Shown piece by piece: positions 5,718-12,301 of a stretch of 17,397 bases of DNA (its first letter is position 1; each line of letters opens with the position of its first letter). The notes beneath the pieces are model-generated. The model was not told the DNA's origin. It saw only the letters and a program-made list of their open reading frames with translations, and searched no databases. The stretch comes from Alphaproteobacteria bacterium (GTDB lineage Bacteria; Pseudomonadota; Alphaproteobacteria; Rhizobiales; Xanthobacteraceae). The stretch spans positions 1 to 17,397 of the forward strand of contig VAZU01000003.1 of NCBI GenBank assembly GCA_005884745.1. Direction: 5' to 3'. Position numbers and translations under genes: made by a program.

Positions 5718-7766
5718 ATGGGACAGAACGGAGGCACGAGTCCACGGGGCCCCCGGTGCGTCGCACTGGTGGGCCCGTTCCAGAGCGGCAAGACCACGCT
5801 GCTCGAAGCAATGCTGGCCCGCACCGGAGCCATCCAGCGCCAAGGCACGGTGGAGGCGGGAACTGCGGTGGGCGACGGCGGCGCCGAATCCCGCCATCAC
5901 CGCATGAGCGTCGAGCTCTCCGTTGCCTCGACCAATTTTCTCGGCGACGTCTACACCTTCGTCGATTGTCCCGGCTCGATCGAGTTCATCCACGACATGC
6001 GCGCGGCGCTGCCGGGCGTCGATGCCGCGGTCGTGGTCTGCGAAGCCGATGAGCGAAAGGTCCCGCAGCTGCAGCTGGTGCTGCGCGAGCTCGAGGAGCT
6101 GCACGTCCCGCGCTTCCTGTTCCTGAACAAGATCGACAAGGCCGACAAACGCGTCCGCGAAACGCTGAAGATCCTGCAGCCGGCTTCCCGGGTTCCGCTG
6201 GTGCTGCGCCAGATCCCGATCTGGTCGAACGACATCATCACCGGCTTCGTCGACCTCGCGCTGGAGCGGGCCTTCATCTACAAGGAGCACGCCGCTTCCG
6301 AAGTCGTGGCGCTCGACGAGCATCTCGATCGCGAGAAGGAAGCGCGCTTCAGCATGCTGGAGAAGCTCGCCGATCACGACGACGAGCTGATGGAGCAGCT
6401 GCTCGAGGACATCCCGCCGCCGCGCGACAAGGTGTTCGACGATCTCGCCAAGGAGCTGCGCGACGGCATCATCTGCCCGGTGCTGATCGGATCGGCCACC
6501 CGCACCAATGGCGTGCTGCGCCTGCTCAAGGCGCTGCGTCACGAGGCGCCCGCCATCGCCGACACCGTCAAGCGCCTCGGCGTGGCCGCCAAGGGCGACG
6601 CCATCGCCTACGTGATGAAGACGCTGCACACGACCCACGGCGGCAAGATGTCGATCGCGCGGGTGCTCGCGGGCTCGATCGGCGAGGGCGCGATGCTGAT
6701 GGGTTCCTCGGGCACCGCCGATCGCGTCTCCGGCGTGTTCAAGCTGACCGGCCAGACCAGCGAGAAGCGCGGCACGGCCGGGCCGGGCGATACGGTCGCG
6801 CTCGGCAAGCTCGATCATGCCCGGACCGGCGAGACCTTGGCGTCCGGCAAGGAGCCGCATGCGCCGGTGGCGGGCATTGCGCCTTATCCGCCGGTGCTGG
6901 CGATCGCCGTCGCCGCCAAGGAGCGCAAGGACGACGTCAAGCTCGGGCAGGCGCTGCACAAGCTGTTCGAAGAGGATCCCTCGCTCAGCGTCGTGCACAA
7001 TCCGGAAGCGCAGGAAGTCATCGTCTGGGGCCAGGGCGAGATGCATCTGCGGGTCGCGACCGAGCGGCTCGCGGGCCGTTTCGGCGTGGCCTCGACATCG
7101 CGGCGGCCGACCGTGGGTTACCGCGAGACCATCCGCAAAGGCATCGTCCAGCGCGGGCGCCACAAGAAGCAATCCGGCGGGCACGGCCAGTTCGGCGACG
7201 TGGTGCTCGACATCAAGCCGCTGCCGCGCGGCAGCGGGTTCAGCTTCGACGAAGAAATCACCGGCGGCGTGGTGCCGCGGAATTATATTCCCTCGGTGGA
7301 AGAAGGCGTGATCGACGGGCTCAAGACCGGGCCGCTCGGCTTCCCGGTGGTCGATGTCGCGGTGACGCTGATCGACGGCTCGTATCATACGGTCGATTCT
7401 TCCGACCAGGCGTTCCGCACCGCCGGCCGTATCGGCATCGTCGAGGCGCTGCCGCAATCCCATCCGGTGCTGTTGGAGCCGATCTACACCGTCGAGATCG
7501 TGTGTCCGTCGGAGGCGACCGCGAAGATCAATGCCATCCTGTCGGGCCGGCGCGGCCAGATCCTCGGCTTCGACACCCGCGAGGGCTGGCCCGGCTGGGA
7601 CACGGTCAAGGCGATGATGCCGGAATCCGAGATCGGCGATCTCATCGTCGAGATCCGCTCGGCGACCGCGGGCGTCGGCAGCTTCGCGTTCAAGTTCGAT
7701 CACATGGCGGAGCTGACCGGCAAGCAGGCCGACCAGATCGTGGCGGCGCGCCGCGCCGCGGAGTGA
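5718..7766 (+). CDS. Elongation factor G-like translational GTPase (EF-G paralogue)
   Basis: A 682-residue protein with the full EF-G layout. The ATG at 5718 is preferred over 5712 because AGGGAG (5706-5711) touches 5712 but is 6 nt before 5718. The G domain has the P-loop GPFQSGKT (residues 19-26), G3 as DCPGS (83-87) and G4 as NKID (137-140). Domain II begins near GDAIAYVMKTLHTTHGGK. Domains III to V follow, with the domain IV strand SGGHGQFGDVVLDIKP, GGVVPRNYIPSVEEG and the tip loop GSYHTVDSS, whose His matches the EF-G residue that drives translocation. At position 87 the usual catalytic His (DTPGH) is Ser, and the switch I RGIT motif is RMSV. It therefore resembles the EF-G-like paralogues that accompany a normal fusA, and may be a slow GTPase or act in ribosome rescue or recycling. 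It is not beside rpsL, rpsG or tufA, which also argues against it being the housekeeping copy. Confidence 0.93.
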   Translation: MGQNGGTSPRGPRCVALVGPFQSGKTTLLEAMLARTGAIQRQGTVEAGTAVGDGGAESRHHRMSVELSVASTNFLGDVYTFVDCPGSIEFIHDMRAALPGVDAAVVVCEADERKVPQLQLVLRELEELHVPRFLFLNKIDKADKRVRETLKILQPASRVPLVLRQIPIWSNDIITGFVDLALERAFIYKEHAASEVVALDEHLDREKEARFSMLEKLADHDDELMEQLLEDIPPPRDKVFDDLAKELRDGIICPVLIGSATRTNGVLRLLKALRHEAPAIADTVKRLGVAAKGDAIAYVMKTLHTTHGGKMSIARVLAGSIGEGAMLMGSSGTADRVSGVFKLTGQTSEKRGTAGPGDTVALGKLDHARTGETLASGKEPHAPVAGIAPYPPVLAIAVAAKERKDDVKLGQALHKLFEEDPSLSVVHNPEAQEVIVWGQGEMHLRVATERLAGRFGVASTSRRPTVGYRETIRKGIVQRGRHKKQSGGHGQFGDVVLDIKPLPRGSGFSFDEEITGGVVPRNYIPSVEEGVIDGLKTGPLGFPVVDVAVTLIDGSYHTVDSSDQAFRTAGRIGIVEALPQSHPVLLEPIYTVEIVCPSEATAKINAILSGRRGQILGFDTREGWPGWDTVKAMMPESEIGDLIVEIRSATAGVGSFAFKFDHMAELTGKQADQIVAARRAAE

Positions 7767-7782
7767 CGCCGTTGCTCCAACG

Positions 7783-7929
7783 TGTCATGGCCCGCGCAGG
7801 CGGGCCACCCAGTATCCACTGCCGTCATGTGGTTACTGGGTCGCACCGCAACTCGGGTGTTCCCGAGTTGCGACATGATGAAACCGCAAGTCGGAAACAT
7901 CCGACTTGCGCCCAAGCCGGGCGATGACA
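7783..7929. repeat. Composite intergenic repeat with two tandem perfect hairpins
   Basis: Bounded by TGTCAT (7783-7788) and its complement ATGACA (7924-7929). The left end is the CCCAGTAT-type unit: GCCCGC/GCGGGC hairpin, then CACCCAGTATCCACTG, then an inverted TTACTGGGT at 7833-7841. The centre holds two perfect hairpins with 11-bp stems and 4-nt loops at 7847-7872 and 7885-7910. Neither is followed by a T run, so they are not classical terminators. It fills most of the gap between the EF-G-like gene and the msrP-like gene. Confidence 0.82.
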
Positions 7930-8021
7930 GCGCGGAGCGCGACTGCACCACTTCAGCGAGCCGTGATTTGCTGTTGATTTCGCACACCGGTATGCGTGCG
8001 CCAAAGCGGAGGAAATCGTCC

Positions 8022-8981
8022 ATGCATGGGATGCGCCGCCGGGGCTGGGAGCTGCCCGAGCACGCCGCCACTCCCGAGCATCTGTTTTTCGATCGCCGCG
8101 CCCTGCTCGGCGCGGGGGCCGCACTCGCGGCCGCGGCGGTGATTCCCGCCGGCGCCAGGGCGCAGGAGGATGCCGATCCGACCGAAGCGCTCTATCCGGT
8201 CAAGCGCAGCGACAAATACGTGCTGGACCGCCCCATCACCGATGCGAAGGTCAACGGCTCCTACAACAATTTTTACGAGTTCGGCTCCTCGAAGCTGATC
8301 GCCAAGCCGGCGCAGGCGCTAAAAATCCGGCCGTGGACGATCAAGATCGACGGCATGGTCGAGAAGCCGCGCGAAATCGGCTTCGACGATCTCGTCCGGC
8401 AGATGCCGCTGGAGGAGCGGCTCTATCGCCATCGCTGCGTCGAAGCCTGGTCGATGGCGATCCCGTGGTCCGGCTTTGCGTTCGCCAAGCTCATCCAATT
8501 CGCGCGACCGCTGTCCTCGGCCAAATACGTGCGCATGGAGACGTTCCTCGATCCCGCGGTCGCGTCGGGGCAGCGCCAAACCTGGTATCCGTGGCCGTAT
8601 GTGGAAGGGCTGACGCTCGCCGAGGCGACGAACGAGCTGGCGTTCCTCGCCATCGGCGCCTACGGCAAGCCGATGCCCAAACAGCATGGCGCGCCGCTGC
8701 GCCTCGCGGTGCCGTGGAAATACGGGTTCAAGTCGATCAAATCGATCGTGCGCTTCAGCTTCACGGATCAGCGGCCGAAGAGCTTTTGGGAAGCGCTGCA
8801 GGCGTCCGAATACGGTTTCTGGGCCAACGTCAATCCCAAGGTGCCGCATCCGCGCTGGAGCCAGGCGACCGAGGAGCTGATCGGGCTCGGCGAGCGCCGA
8901 CCGACGCTGCTGTTCAACGGCTACGCCGAATATGTCGGCGATCTCTACAAGGGATACGAGAACGAGCGGCTGTACGTGTGA
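8022..8981 (+). CDS. msrP: MsrP/YedY-type periplasmic molybdopterin reductase (methionine sulfoxide reductase catalytic subunit)
   Basis: A 319-residue protein starting at the ATG at 8022, with GGAGGA 8 nt upstream. Residues 24-47 are a Tat signal (DRRALLGAGAALAAAAVIPA, twin arginines 25-26, cut after ARA), as needed to export a folded molybdenum protein. The sulfite-oxidase-type domain follows: NNFYEFGSSK near 82-91, the segment YRHRCVEAWSMAIPWSGF whose C139 should ligate molybdenum, then KQHGAPLRLAVPWKYGFKS, and GFWANVNPKVPHPRW near the end. The enzyme repairs oxidised methionines in periplasmic proteins with electrons from the quinone pool through the haem membrane protein MsrQ. No msrQ-like frame follows; the next 543 nt hold repeats and a small-RNA candidate. 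The family call is strong, the substrate is by analogy. Confidence 0.93.
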   Translation: MHGMRRRGWELPEHAATPEHLFFDRRALLGAGAALAAAAVIPAGARAQEDADPTEALYPVKRSDKYVLDRPITDAKVNGSYNNFYEFGSSKLIAKPAQALKIRPWTIKIDGMVEKPREIGFDDLVRQMPLEERLYRHRCVEAWSMAIPWSGFAFAKLIQFARPLSSAKYVRMETFLDPAVASGQRQTWYPWPYVEGLTLAEATNELAFLAIGAYGKPMPKQHGAPLRLAVPWKYGFKSIKSIVRFSFTDQRPKSFWEALQASEYGFWANVNPKVPHPRWSQATEELIGLGERRPTLLFNGYAEYVGDLYKGYENERLYV

Positions 8982-8984
8982 AGT

Positions 8985-9167
8985 GTCATCCCGGGGGCCG
9001 AGCCCCGGATCGTTGTCCGGGCCAGGCTCCGCGAGCAACCCGGGACCCGTGAACAAAGTGTGACGTATCGCGATCGGTGTTCATAGGTTCCGGCCCCCGC
9101 CCGCGGAAGGGTTCGCGCCGGAGCCCGCCCCGCACTCGATGCGGGGGCGCGCCCCGGAATGACGACG
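8985..9167. repeat. Intergenic palindromic repeat, inverted pair
   Basis: The left unit starts GTCATCCCGGGGGCCGAGCC (8985) and ends CGGGACCCGTGAAC (about 9052). The right unit is inverted, starting GTTCATAGGTTCCGG (9079) and ending CCGGAATGACGACG (9167), with internal G+C-rich hairpins. This is the ACCCATGAAC type also seen at 627, 1466 and 16340. It lies immediately downstream of the msrP-like gene. Confidence 0.8.
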
Positions 9168-9177
9168 ATAGAGTGAA

Positions 9178-9314
9178 ATGAAAAACGCCGGGCCTGTCGG
9201 GCCCGGCGTAGTCGTGTCGGCACGGAGCCGACCATCACCTTCCAGAGGGGAACCGCTGCAAGCGAACCGGTCTGCCACCTGGGAGGAACTGCACACCGGC
9301 TGCCCGCAGCACGT
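9178..9314 (-). ncRNA. Candidate trans-acting small RNA with its own promoter and intrinsic terminator
   Basis: On the minus strand a sigma70-like promoter (TTGTCG, 17 nt, CATACT) is followed by about 135 nt ending in a strong terminator. The transcript would begin near 9314 (AACGTGCTGCGGGCAGCC). Visible structure: CCTCCCAG (9286-9279) pairs with CTGGAAGG (9245-9238) over 7 of 8 positions and encloses a small CGCT-TGC-AGCG hairpin; GTCGGC-TCCGT-GCCGAC forms a second hairpin (9232-9216); the terminator hairpin with a T run follows. The segment TTCCTCCC is complementary to Shine-Dalgarno sequences, and the terminal T run is typical of Hfq-bound RNAs, so repression of mRNAs by base pairing is a reasonable inference. 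No frame on either strand looks like a gene. From memory it resembles conserved alphaproteobacterial intergenic RNAs such as the suhB motif, but I cannot confirm the family. Confidence 0.62.
9185..9209 (-). terminator. Rho-independent terminator of the small-RNA candidate
   Basis: On the minus strand, ACGCCGGGCC (9209-9200) pairs perfectly with GGCCCGGCGT (9194-9185) around the loop CGACA. The run TTTTT follows (read at 9185-9181), then CATTTC. It is a 10-bp, very G+C-rich stem with a T run on the minus side only, so it terminates leftward transcription. Confidence 0.85.
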
Positions 9315-9319
9315 TGACA

Positions 9320-9348
9320 AGTATGTGGCCGCATCCAGGGATCGACAA
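9320..9348 (-). promoter_or_regulatory. Sigma70-like promoter of the small-RNA candidate
   Basis: On the minus strand, -35 TTGTCG (9348-9343), a 17-nt spacer and -10 CATACT (9325-9320) match 4 of 6 consensus bases each, with start expected near 9314. The optimal spacer and the terminator about 130 nt downstream make it more credible than an isolated match. Confidence 0.5.
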
Positions 9349-9399
9349 TCCGGAGGCCCGCATGCCAGCCATGCGACGAGGACGGGCCGATCGATACCA

Positions 9400-9513
9400 T
9401 GTCATCGCCCGCGCATGCGGGCGACCCAGTATCCTCCGTGCCTCGGATGCTATCGCGGTGCTTTCTCGAAGCGCCAGCGGATACTGGATGGCCCGCATGC
9501 GCGGGCCATGACA
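9400..9513. repeat. Intergenic palindromic repeat, inverted pair (CCCAGTATCC type)
   Basis: Bounded by TGTCAT (9400-9405) and ATGACA (9508-9513). The left unit has the hairpin CGCCCGC-GCAT-GCGGGCG followed by ACCCAGTATCC. The right unit reads, on the minus strand, GGCCCGC-GCAT-GCGGGCC followed by ATCCAGTATCC. The C-to-G change just inside the left arm is matched by the complementary change in the right arm of each hairpin, so pairing is kept. It lies just downstream of the LysR gene. Confidence 0.87.
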
Positions 9514-9524
9514 AGAACGGAGTT

Positions 9525-10415
9525 TCAGAAATTCCAGCGCTGCGCCTTGGCGACCAGGAAATCGCGGAACACCTGGATGCGCGCCACCGACTTGAGCTCT
9601 TCCGGATAGACGAAATACGCCTCGAAGGCGACGCCATCGACATCGCCGAACAGCTGCACCAGCCCGCCGTCTTCCTCCACCAGATAATCCGGCAGCATGG
9701 CGATGCCGAGACCGCGTTGGCAGGCGCGCAGCAGCCCCAGCACGTTGTTGATCACGAACCACGGCACGCGGGGCTCCTTGCCGTCGCGGCCGAGCTTGGT
9801 GAGCCAATGCACGTCCTGCAGATAATTCGGCGCATTGCCGCCCAGCACCATGATGCGGTGGTGGTCGAGGTCCTGCGGCGAGCGCGGCGTGCCGGAGCGC
9901 TTGAGATACTCCGGGGAAGCGTAGGCATGGAAATGCATGGAGAACAGCTTGCGCTGGATCAGATCCGGCTGCACCGGCTGGCGCAGGCGGATCGCCACGT
10001 CGGCCTCGCGCATGGCGAGGTCGAGCTCCTCGTCGCCGGTGATCAGATTGATGCGGATGTCGGGATAGAGATCGCAGAACTCGCCGAGCCGCGGCGTAAG
10101 CCAGTGCACGCCGATCCCCTGGGTGGTGTTGACGCGCAGCTCGCCGTTGGGCTTCTCGCGGCTGTCGGTGAGCTTGGTGCGCGCCGCCTCGAGCTTCATG
10201 AACACCTCGTGCGCGGTGCGATAGAGCAGGTCGCCCTGCTCGGTGAGGATCAGCCCGCGCGCGTGCCGATGGAACAGCGGTACGCTGAGCTCCTGCTCGA
10301 GCGCGCTCACCTGGCGCGATACCGCCGACTGCGACAGCCCGAGCTGCTCCCCCGCATGGGTGAAGCTGCCGGCCTCGGCGGCGGCGTGAAACACCTTCAG
10401 CTTGTCCCAATCCAT
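9525..10415 (-). CDS. LysR-family transcriptional regulator
   Basis: A 296-residue protein of standard LysR length. The N-terminal winged helix-turn-helix (residues 1-60) contains VFHAAAEAGSFTHAGEQLG and SQSAVSRQVSALEQELSVPL. The rest is the two-lobed periplasmic-binding-like effector domain, with NGELRVNTTQGIGVHWLTPR at its start, and GLGIAMLPDYLVEEDGGLVQLF and AYFVYPEELKSVARIQVFRD near the end. The ligand cannot be told. The ATG at 10413-10415 is where family homology starts (MDWDKLKVFHA). An in-frame ATG at 10446-10448 overlaps the trxB stop as ATGA and would add 11 residues by translational coupling; neither has a strong ribosome site. It is directly downstream of trxB on the same strand, so the two are probably co-transcribed. 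Confidence 0.93.
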   Translation of the reverse strand: MDWDKLKVFHAAAEAGSFTHAGEQLGLSQSAVSRQVSALEQELSVPLFHRHARGLILTEQGDLLYRTAHEVFMKLEAARTKLTDSREKPNGELRVNTTQGIGVHWLTPRLGEFCDLYPDIRINLITGDEELDLAMREADVAIRLRQPVQPDLIQRKLFSMHFHAYASPEYLKRSGTPRSPQDLDHHRIMVLGGNAPNYLQDVHWLTKLGRDGKEPRVPWFVINNVLGLLRACQRGLGIAMLPDYLVEEDGGLVQLFGDVDGVAFEAYFVYPEELKSVARIQVFRDFLVAKAQRWNF

Positions 10416-10444
10416 GATGCTTGCGCGCTCGCGCGCTTGACCTT

Positions 10445-11410
10445 TCATTCGGCGGCGGCGCGGGTCTCTGCCCGGGCCGCCAGATAGCGCTCGGCCTCGA
10501 GCGCGGCCATGCATCCTTGGCCGGCGGCGGTGACCGCCTGGCGGTAGACGTCGTCGGTGACGTCGCCGGCGGCGAATACCCCGGCTACCGAAGTCGCGGT
10601 CGAATGCGACGCGGTTTCGATGTAGCCGGTCGGCTTCATGCGCACCTGACCGGCGAGCAGCTCGGTCGCCGGCGTGTGCCCGATGGCGACGAACACCCCG
10701 TCGACGGCGCGCTCGCTGACGAGGCCGGTCTTCACGTTCCTGAGCCGGACCTGGGTGACCTTCAGCGGATCCTCGGAACCGCGGATCTCCTCCACCAATG
10801 TGTCCCAGATGACGGAAATTTTCGGGTGCTTGAACAGCCGTTCCTGCAGAATCTTTTCCGCACGCAGTGCGTCGCGCCGATGCACCAGCGAGACGCTCGC
10901 GGCGAAATTGGTGAGAAACAGCGCTTCCTCGACCGCGGTGTTGCCACCGCCGATGACCATCACTTCCTTGCCGCGATAGAAGAAGCCGTCGCAGGTGGCG
11001 CAGGCGGAGACGCCGTAGCCCTTGAATTTCTGCTCGGAAGGGAGATCGAGCCAGCGCGCCTGGGCGCCGGTCGCCAGGATCAGCGCGTCGGCGAGATAGA
11101 CGTCGCCGGAATCGCAGTCGATCCGGAACGGTCGGCGGGAGACGTCGATCCTGACGACGTGATCGGCGACGAGCCGGGCGCCCACGTTGGCCGCCTGCTT
11201 CTCCATCTCCTCCATGAGCCAGGGACCCTGGATCACGTCGGCAAAGCCGGGATAGTTCTCGACGTCGGTCGTGATGGTGAGCTGGCCGCCCGGCTGGACC
11301 CCGCGAATCAGGATCGGCTCGAGCATTGCGCGGGCCGCATAGATCGCCGCGGTATGACCTGCGGGCCCGGAGCCGACGATCACGACCTTGGCATGGGTAG
11401 TTTGGGCCAT
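10445..11410 (-). CDS. trxB: Thioredoxin-disulfide reductase (NADPH, FAD)
   Basis: A 321-residue flavoenzyme of normal length that passes electrons from NADPH through FAD and a redox-active disulfide to thioredoxin in the cytosol. The ATG at 11408-11410 follows CGGGAAA, a weak ribosome site. The FAD-binding fold begins VVIVGSGPAGHTAAIYAARA (GxGxxG at 13-18), with GGQLTITTDVENYPGF next. The catalytic pair is C137 and C140 in ACATCDGFF. The NADPH fold has VIGGGNTAVEEA (about 153-163) and the phosphate-binding HRRDALRA. The C-terminal FAD motif is VAGVFAAGDVTDDVYRQAVT. All key residues are present. It is divergent from the Lrp/AsnC gene, with 304 nt between them, and is followed by the LysR gene. 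Confidence 0.96.
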   Translation of the reverse strand: MAQTTHAKVVIVGSGPAGHTAAIYAARAMLEPILIRGVQPGGQLTITTDVENYPGFADVIQGPWLMEEMEKQAANVGARLVADHVVRIDVSRRPFRIDCDSGDVYLADALILATGAQARWLDLPSEQKFKGYGVSACATCDGFFYRGKEVMVIGGGNTAVEEALFLTNFAASVSLVHRRDALRAEKILQERLFKHPKISVIWDTLVEEIRGSEDPLKVTQVRLRNVKTGLVSERAVDGVFVAIGHTPATELLAGQVRMKPTGYIETASHSTATSVAGVFAAGDVTDDVYRQAVTAAGQGCMAALEAERYLAARAETRAAAE

Positions 11411-11568
11411 TTTCCCGGTCCTATGGGGCAAATTTCCCCGGAGTAGCGCTGTCGTGCCCGCCTCGGCCCGGCTGCCCCGGCATCCCGCGCTCAATGTAAA
11501 GCTTCAACGAAGCCATGCAAGGGATGCAACCCCTCGGGTCCACAACGGCGGGGCCCAAAGGTCGATGG

Positions 11569-11607
11569 TCGGTGATCGGGGCCTTTCTGCCCCATATTGA
11601 TCACCGA
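11569..11607. promoter_or_regulatory. Interrupted palindrome in the trxB / Lrp divergent region (possible operator)
   Basis: The outer arms TCGGTGATC (11569-11577) and GATCACCGA (11599-11607) are perfect complements. Between them GGGGC (11578-11582) pairs with GCCCC (11589-11593). It lies near the middle of the 304-nt region between the trxB and Lrp starts, where a regulator could affect both. Lrp/AsnC proteins often control the gene next to their own, but no binding consensus was matched. Its sequence differs from the intergenic repeats elsewhere in the window. The rest of 11411-11714 shows nothing firm beyond the Lrp ribosome site GGGAG. Confidence 0.4.
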
Positions 11608-11714
11608 TTACCGATTCCCGGCAACCAGCCGCGCAACAATGTTTCGCGAGCGCCCGGTTCAGGCTATGGATTTGCCATGCGGCCGGTTGGGCCGCGCACG
11701 CCGGGAGCCCCCTC

Positions 11715-12194
11715 GTGCCCACGCGTCTCGATGCCATCGACTGGAAGATCCTCGACGAGCTGCAGCGCAACGGCCGCATCACCAATGTCGAGCTGGCGCG
11801 CCGGGTCGGGATTTCCGCGCCGCCGTGCCTGCGCCGGATGCGCGCGCTCGAGCAGGCCGGCTTCATCAAGGGCTACCGCGCGCTGCTCGACGAGAAGCTG
11901 CTCGGCTACGAGATCACCGTGTTCGCCATGGTGCACCTGGCAAGCCAGGCCGAGCCCGATCTGCTGGCGTTCGAGAATTTCGTCAAATCCCGGCCGCTGG
12001 TGCGCGAATGCTGGATGCTGTCGGGCGAGATCGATTTCATCCTCAAGTGCGTGGCGCCCGACCTGCGGACGTTTCAGGCATTCATCGCCGAGCTGACCGG
12101 TGCGCCCAACGTGCGCAACGTCAAGACCTCGCTGACGCTGAAGAATTCCAAGGACGCGCCGATCGTGCCCCTGGAGCTCGTGCACAGCGGGTAG
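11715..12194 (+). CDS. Lrp/AsnC-family transcriptional regulator
   Basis: A 159-residue protein starting GTG at 11715 with GGGAG about 8 nt upstream. Residues 4-62 form the AsnC-type helix-turn-helix domain (LDAIDWKILDELQRNGRITN, then ELARRVGISAPPCLRRMRAL). Residues 68-150 are the RAM (ligand-binding) domain, with YEITVFAMVHLASQ, VRECWMLSGEIDFILKCVA and APNVRNVKTSLTLK. These proteins form dimers to octamers and respond to amino acids. The target is unknown; trxB, transcribed divergently, is the obvious local candidate. It is convergent with greA, and a repeat fills the gap. Confidence 0.94.
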   Translation: MPTRLDAIDWKILDELQRNGRITNVELARRVGISAPPCLRRMRALEQAGFIKGYRALLDEKLLGYEITVFAMVHLASQAEPDLLAFENFVKSRPLVRECWMLSGEIDFILKCVAPDLRTFQAFIAELTGAPNVRNVKTSLTLKNSKDAPIVPLELVHSG

Positions 12195-12209
12195 GCACAG
12201 GACCAGAAG

Positions 12210-12293
12210 TGTCGTCGCCCGCGAAGGCGGGCGACCCAATAATCACTGCATTTCATGAATTTACTGGGTGCCCCGCATTCGCGGGGCATGACA
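12210..12293. repeat. Intergenic palindromic repeat, inverted pair (CCCAGTA type)
   Basis: The left unit TGTCGTCGCCCGCGAAGGCG (12210-12229) continues GGCGACCCAATAATCACTG. The right unit, read on the minus strand from 12293, starts TGTCATGCCCCGC and continues GCGGGGCACCCAGTAAATT. The stems differ (GCCCGC versus GCCCCGC) but both pair fully. It lies between the convergent Lrp and greA genes, where its hairpins might slow or stop transcription from both sides; there is no T run. Confidence 0.87.
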
Positions 12294-12301
12294 AGGCCGC
12301 G

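Noticed and set aside
5505..7703. A 732-codon open frame on the minus strand
   Set aside because: It is opposite the EF-G-like gene and has shadow composition (Arg, Asp, His and Leu rich), with no domain and no sensible start.
7847..7910. Two similar hairpin units as the start of a CRISPR array
   Set aside because: There are only two units, the 12-nt spacing is too short for spacers, each unit is a full hairpin, and no cas gene is nearby.
9178..9314. A riboswitch (cobalamin-like) because of the GGAAGGTGATGG segment
   Set aside because: The other conserved cobalamin elements are missing, and the transcript ends in a terminator with no gene downstream on that strand in range.
9314..9342. A plus-strand promoter starting from the perfect TTGACA at 9314-9319
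   Set aside because: The bases 17 nt downstream (AGGGAT) are a poor -10, and no gene or terminator follows on the plus strand before the repeat at 9400.
12210..12293. The repeat between Lrp and greA as a proven bidirectional terminator
   Set aside because: The hairpins are strong but no T run follows on either strand, and the same units occur where no terminator is needed; it is listed only as a repeat.
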